Assembly (NCBI GenBank): GCA_041741535.1
Contig: JBGSJV010000144.1
Coordinates: 50,084-114,083, forward strand
Source: M30B19 sp041741535
GTDB taxonomy: Bacteria; Planctomycetota; Planctomycetia; Pirellulales; Pirellulaceae
Direction of reading: 5' to 3'
DNA: 64,000 bases
Shown piece by piece: positions 63,200 to 64,000 of the stretch. The notes under the pieces were generated by a model that worked only from the letters and a program-made list of their open reading frames with translations, had not been told where the DNA came from and ran no database searches. A program made the translations under genes and the position numbers. How positions within the stretch are numbered: the stretch's first letter is position 1; each line of letters starts with the position of its first letter.

Positions 63200-63436
63200 A
63201 AAATTGGGTGCCACCCATTAAGCTGAGCAAAATAAAATTGGGTGCCACCCATTTATATAAACGAATCTTGACGCACCTAGTTGAGCGGGGAGGAATTCCT
63301 TGTGCTGAGCGTTGGTATCGACAGGAAATCGGGTGCAGTAAAATTGGGTGCCACCCATTTATATGGACGATTCTTGACGCACCTAGTTGAGCCGGGAGGA
63401 ATTCCTTGTGCTGAGCGTTGGTATCGACAGGAAATC
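63200..63436. repeat. REP-like palindromes in a 106-bp-period direct repeat
   Basis: The word AAAATTGGGTGCCACCCAT occurs at 63200, 63234 and 63340. Its core TGGGTG-C-CACCCA is a perfect 6-bp inverted repeat around one base. The second and third copies head a longer direct repeat (63234-63331 and 63340-63436) that includes TTGACGCACCTAGTTGAGC, GGAGGAATTCCTTGTGCTGA and GCGTTGGTATCGACAGGAAA with only a few differences. This looks like REP-type or transposon-associated non-coding repeats. Confidence 0.85.
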
Positions 63437-63748
63437 CGACAACAAAGAGTAAATCATGGCGGAGAAAACGGCGCCAATTATCGGTTGCGAACGATGTGTT
63501 TCAATCAATTGGCGTTTGATGTTCCATTCTCAAAGGCCATTGAAGCTATCGGAGTGAAGATAATTTGGCTAATCGTCGGGTTTTCAGTCGAGCCGACGGC
63601 AAAATCGCGATCGTCGGCTATATTGACAACCGTGTCTGCGGGCATCGTCCCCAGACCGCCCATGGTGCCTATGGTGCCTATGTAATTACGACCAATTTTT
63701 AACTTGAGTGTCGTCAACGTTCAACGTTATGGAATATTGACGTCCAGC
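63437..63748. other. Non-coding stretch after the REP-like repeats
   Basis: No convincing gene. Short frames overlap the repeats but lack family resemblance. A small direct repeat ATGGTGCCT / ATGGTGCCT occurs near 63660-63680. Confidence 0.4.
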
Positions 63749-64000
63749 TCAGTTGATTGTGGCGTTGCCCTGCAAGTGTCTTTGGCCTCGGTGCCAGCGT
63801 TTGCCGTGTTGGTGGGCGTGTTCGGCCATGGCGTCCGATTGCCCGGCACAACTGCTCTGGCCAAAGTACTTCTTGAAGTTCCACACGACGTCGCGCCAAA
63901 CTTCGCCGTCGATGCCGATCCGATTCAAGACCGACTGGGCAACTTCGTGATCCGCCCCGTGCGTTTCGTGACTCGAGTCCTTTGCTGTCCAACGCAACAG
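63749..64000 (-). CDS. C-terminal tail of an unidentified protein, cut by right edge
   Basis: A minus-strand frame ending at 63749 is open to the right edge: about 83 residues (AQSVLNRIGIDGEVWRDVVW, NFKKYFGQSSCAGQSDAMAE, HAHQHGKRWHRGQ). It has plausible protein character. Proximity to REP-like repeats suggests a transposase, as REP-associated tyrosine transposases sit beside such repeats, but the visible tail carries no diagnostic motif and no start is seen. An alternative frame (63714-63992) is poorer. Confidence 0.35.
   Translation of the reverse strand: MLRWTAKDSSHETHGADHEVAQSVLNRIGIDGEVWRDVVWNFKKYFGQSSCAGQSDAMAEHAHQHGKRWHRGQRHLQGNATIN

Noticed and set aside
63196..63685. Two short plus-strand frames over the REP-like repeats
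   Set aside because: Their sequence repeats with the DNA repeat, and no start signal or family is evident.

Overview
The window looks like a chromosomal segment of a planctomycete, most likely from the Pirellulaceae side of the phylum. This is an inference from gene content, not from a marker-gene tree. Pointers are the DUF1592/DUF1587 cytochrome-type protein followed by a Tat-exported DUF1552 protein, a serine/threonine kinase with a DWG instead of DFG motif, an EF-Tu with a divergent switch I, a fused GldF/GldG-like ABC permease followed by a DUF4340 protein, and a double-length UvrA. GC content appears moderate (mid-50s by eye) and no region shows obviously foreign codon use.

Layout. 1-5.1 kb: DUF1592 (cut by the left edge) and DUF1552 proteins. 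5.1-6.2 kb (-): type I phosphomannose isomerase. 6.6-10.7 kb: TatC with a very large periplasmic-loop insertion, an FHA-GGDEF diguanylate cyclase and a membrane-anchored Ser/Thr kinase. 10.7-11.5 kb: a gene-free island of hairpin-forming and 37-bp tandem repeats. 11.5-14.4 kb (-): TMEM175-like membrane protein and a large glycosyltransferase. 14.6-18.9 kb: compact flagellar export operon fliO-fliP-fliQ-fliR-flhB. 19.2-20.4 kb: coiled-coil membrane protein and a tiny membrane protein, with a near-consensus promoter. 20.9-28.4 kb: the standout gene, one reading frame encoding two complete UvrA units plus an unassigned tail of about 470 residues, followed by a glutaminyl cyclase-like propeller. 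29.4-34.8 kb: ABC ATPase, GldF-GldG fusion and DUF4340 protein. 34.9-40.2 kb: surface polysaccharide genes (flippase, O-acyltransferase, two FemAB/CelD-like GNAT proteins). 40.2-42.2 kb (-): fused E1 alpha-beta 2-oxoacid dehydrogenase.

42.6-57.7 kb (-) is the classical expression cluster, transcribed right to left: tRNA-Thr(TGT), tRNA-Tyr, tRNA-Gly, tRNA-Thr(GGT), tuf, tRNA-Trp, secE, nusG, rplK, rplA, rplJ, rplL, rpoB, rpoC. It ends in a strong intrinsic terminator. Promoter-like sites precede the first tRNA and rplK, and perfect hairpins lie in the tuf-trnW and rplL-rpoB gaps. 58-63.2 kb: DUF4254 protein, DinG-family helicase (-) and a TolC-type outer-membrane lipoprotein. 63.2-64 kb: REP-like palindromes inside a 106-bp-period direct repeat, then the tail of an unidentified minus-strand reading frame that runs off the right edge.

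The best candidate for something under-described is the single-chain tandem UvrA with four apparently intact ATPase sites, an acidic insert and a novel C-terminal tail, preceded by a repeat-containing leader. The TatC insertion, the repeat island and the divergent EF-Tu switch I also deserve attention.
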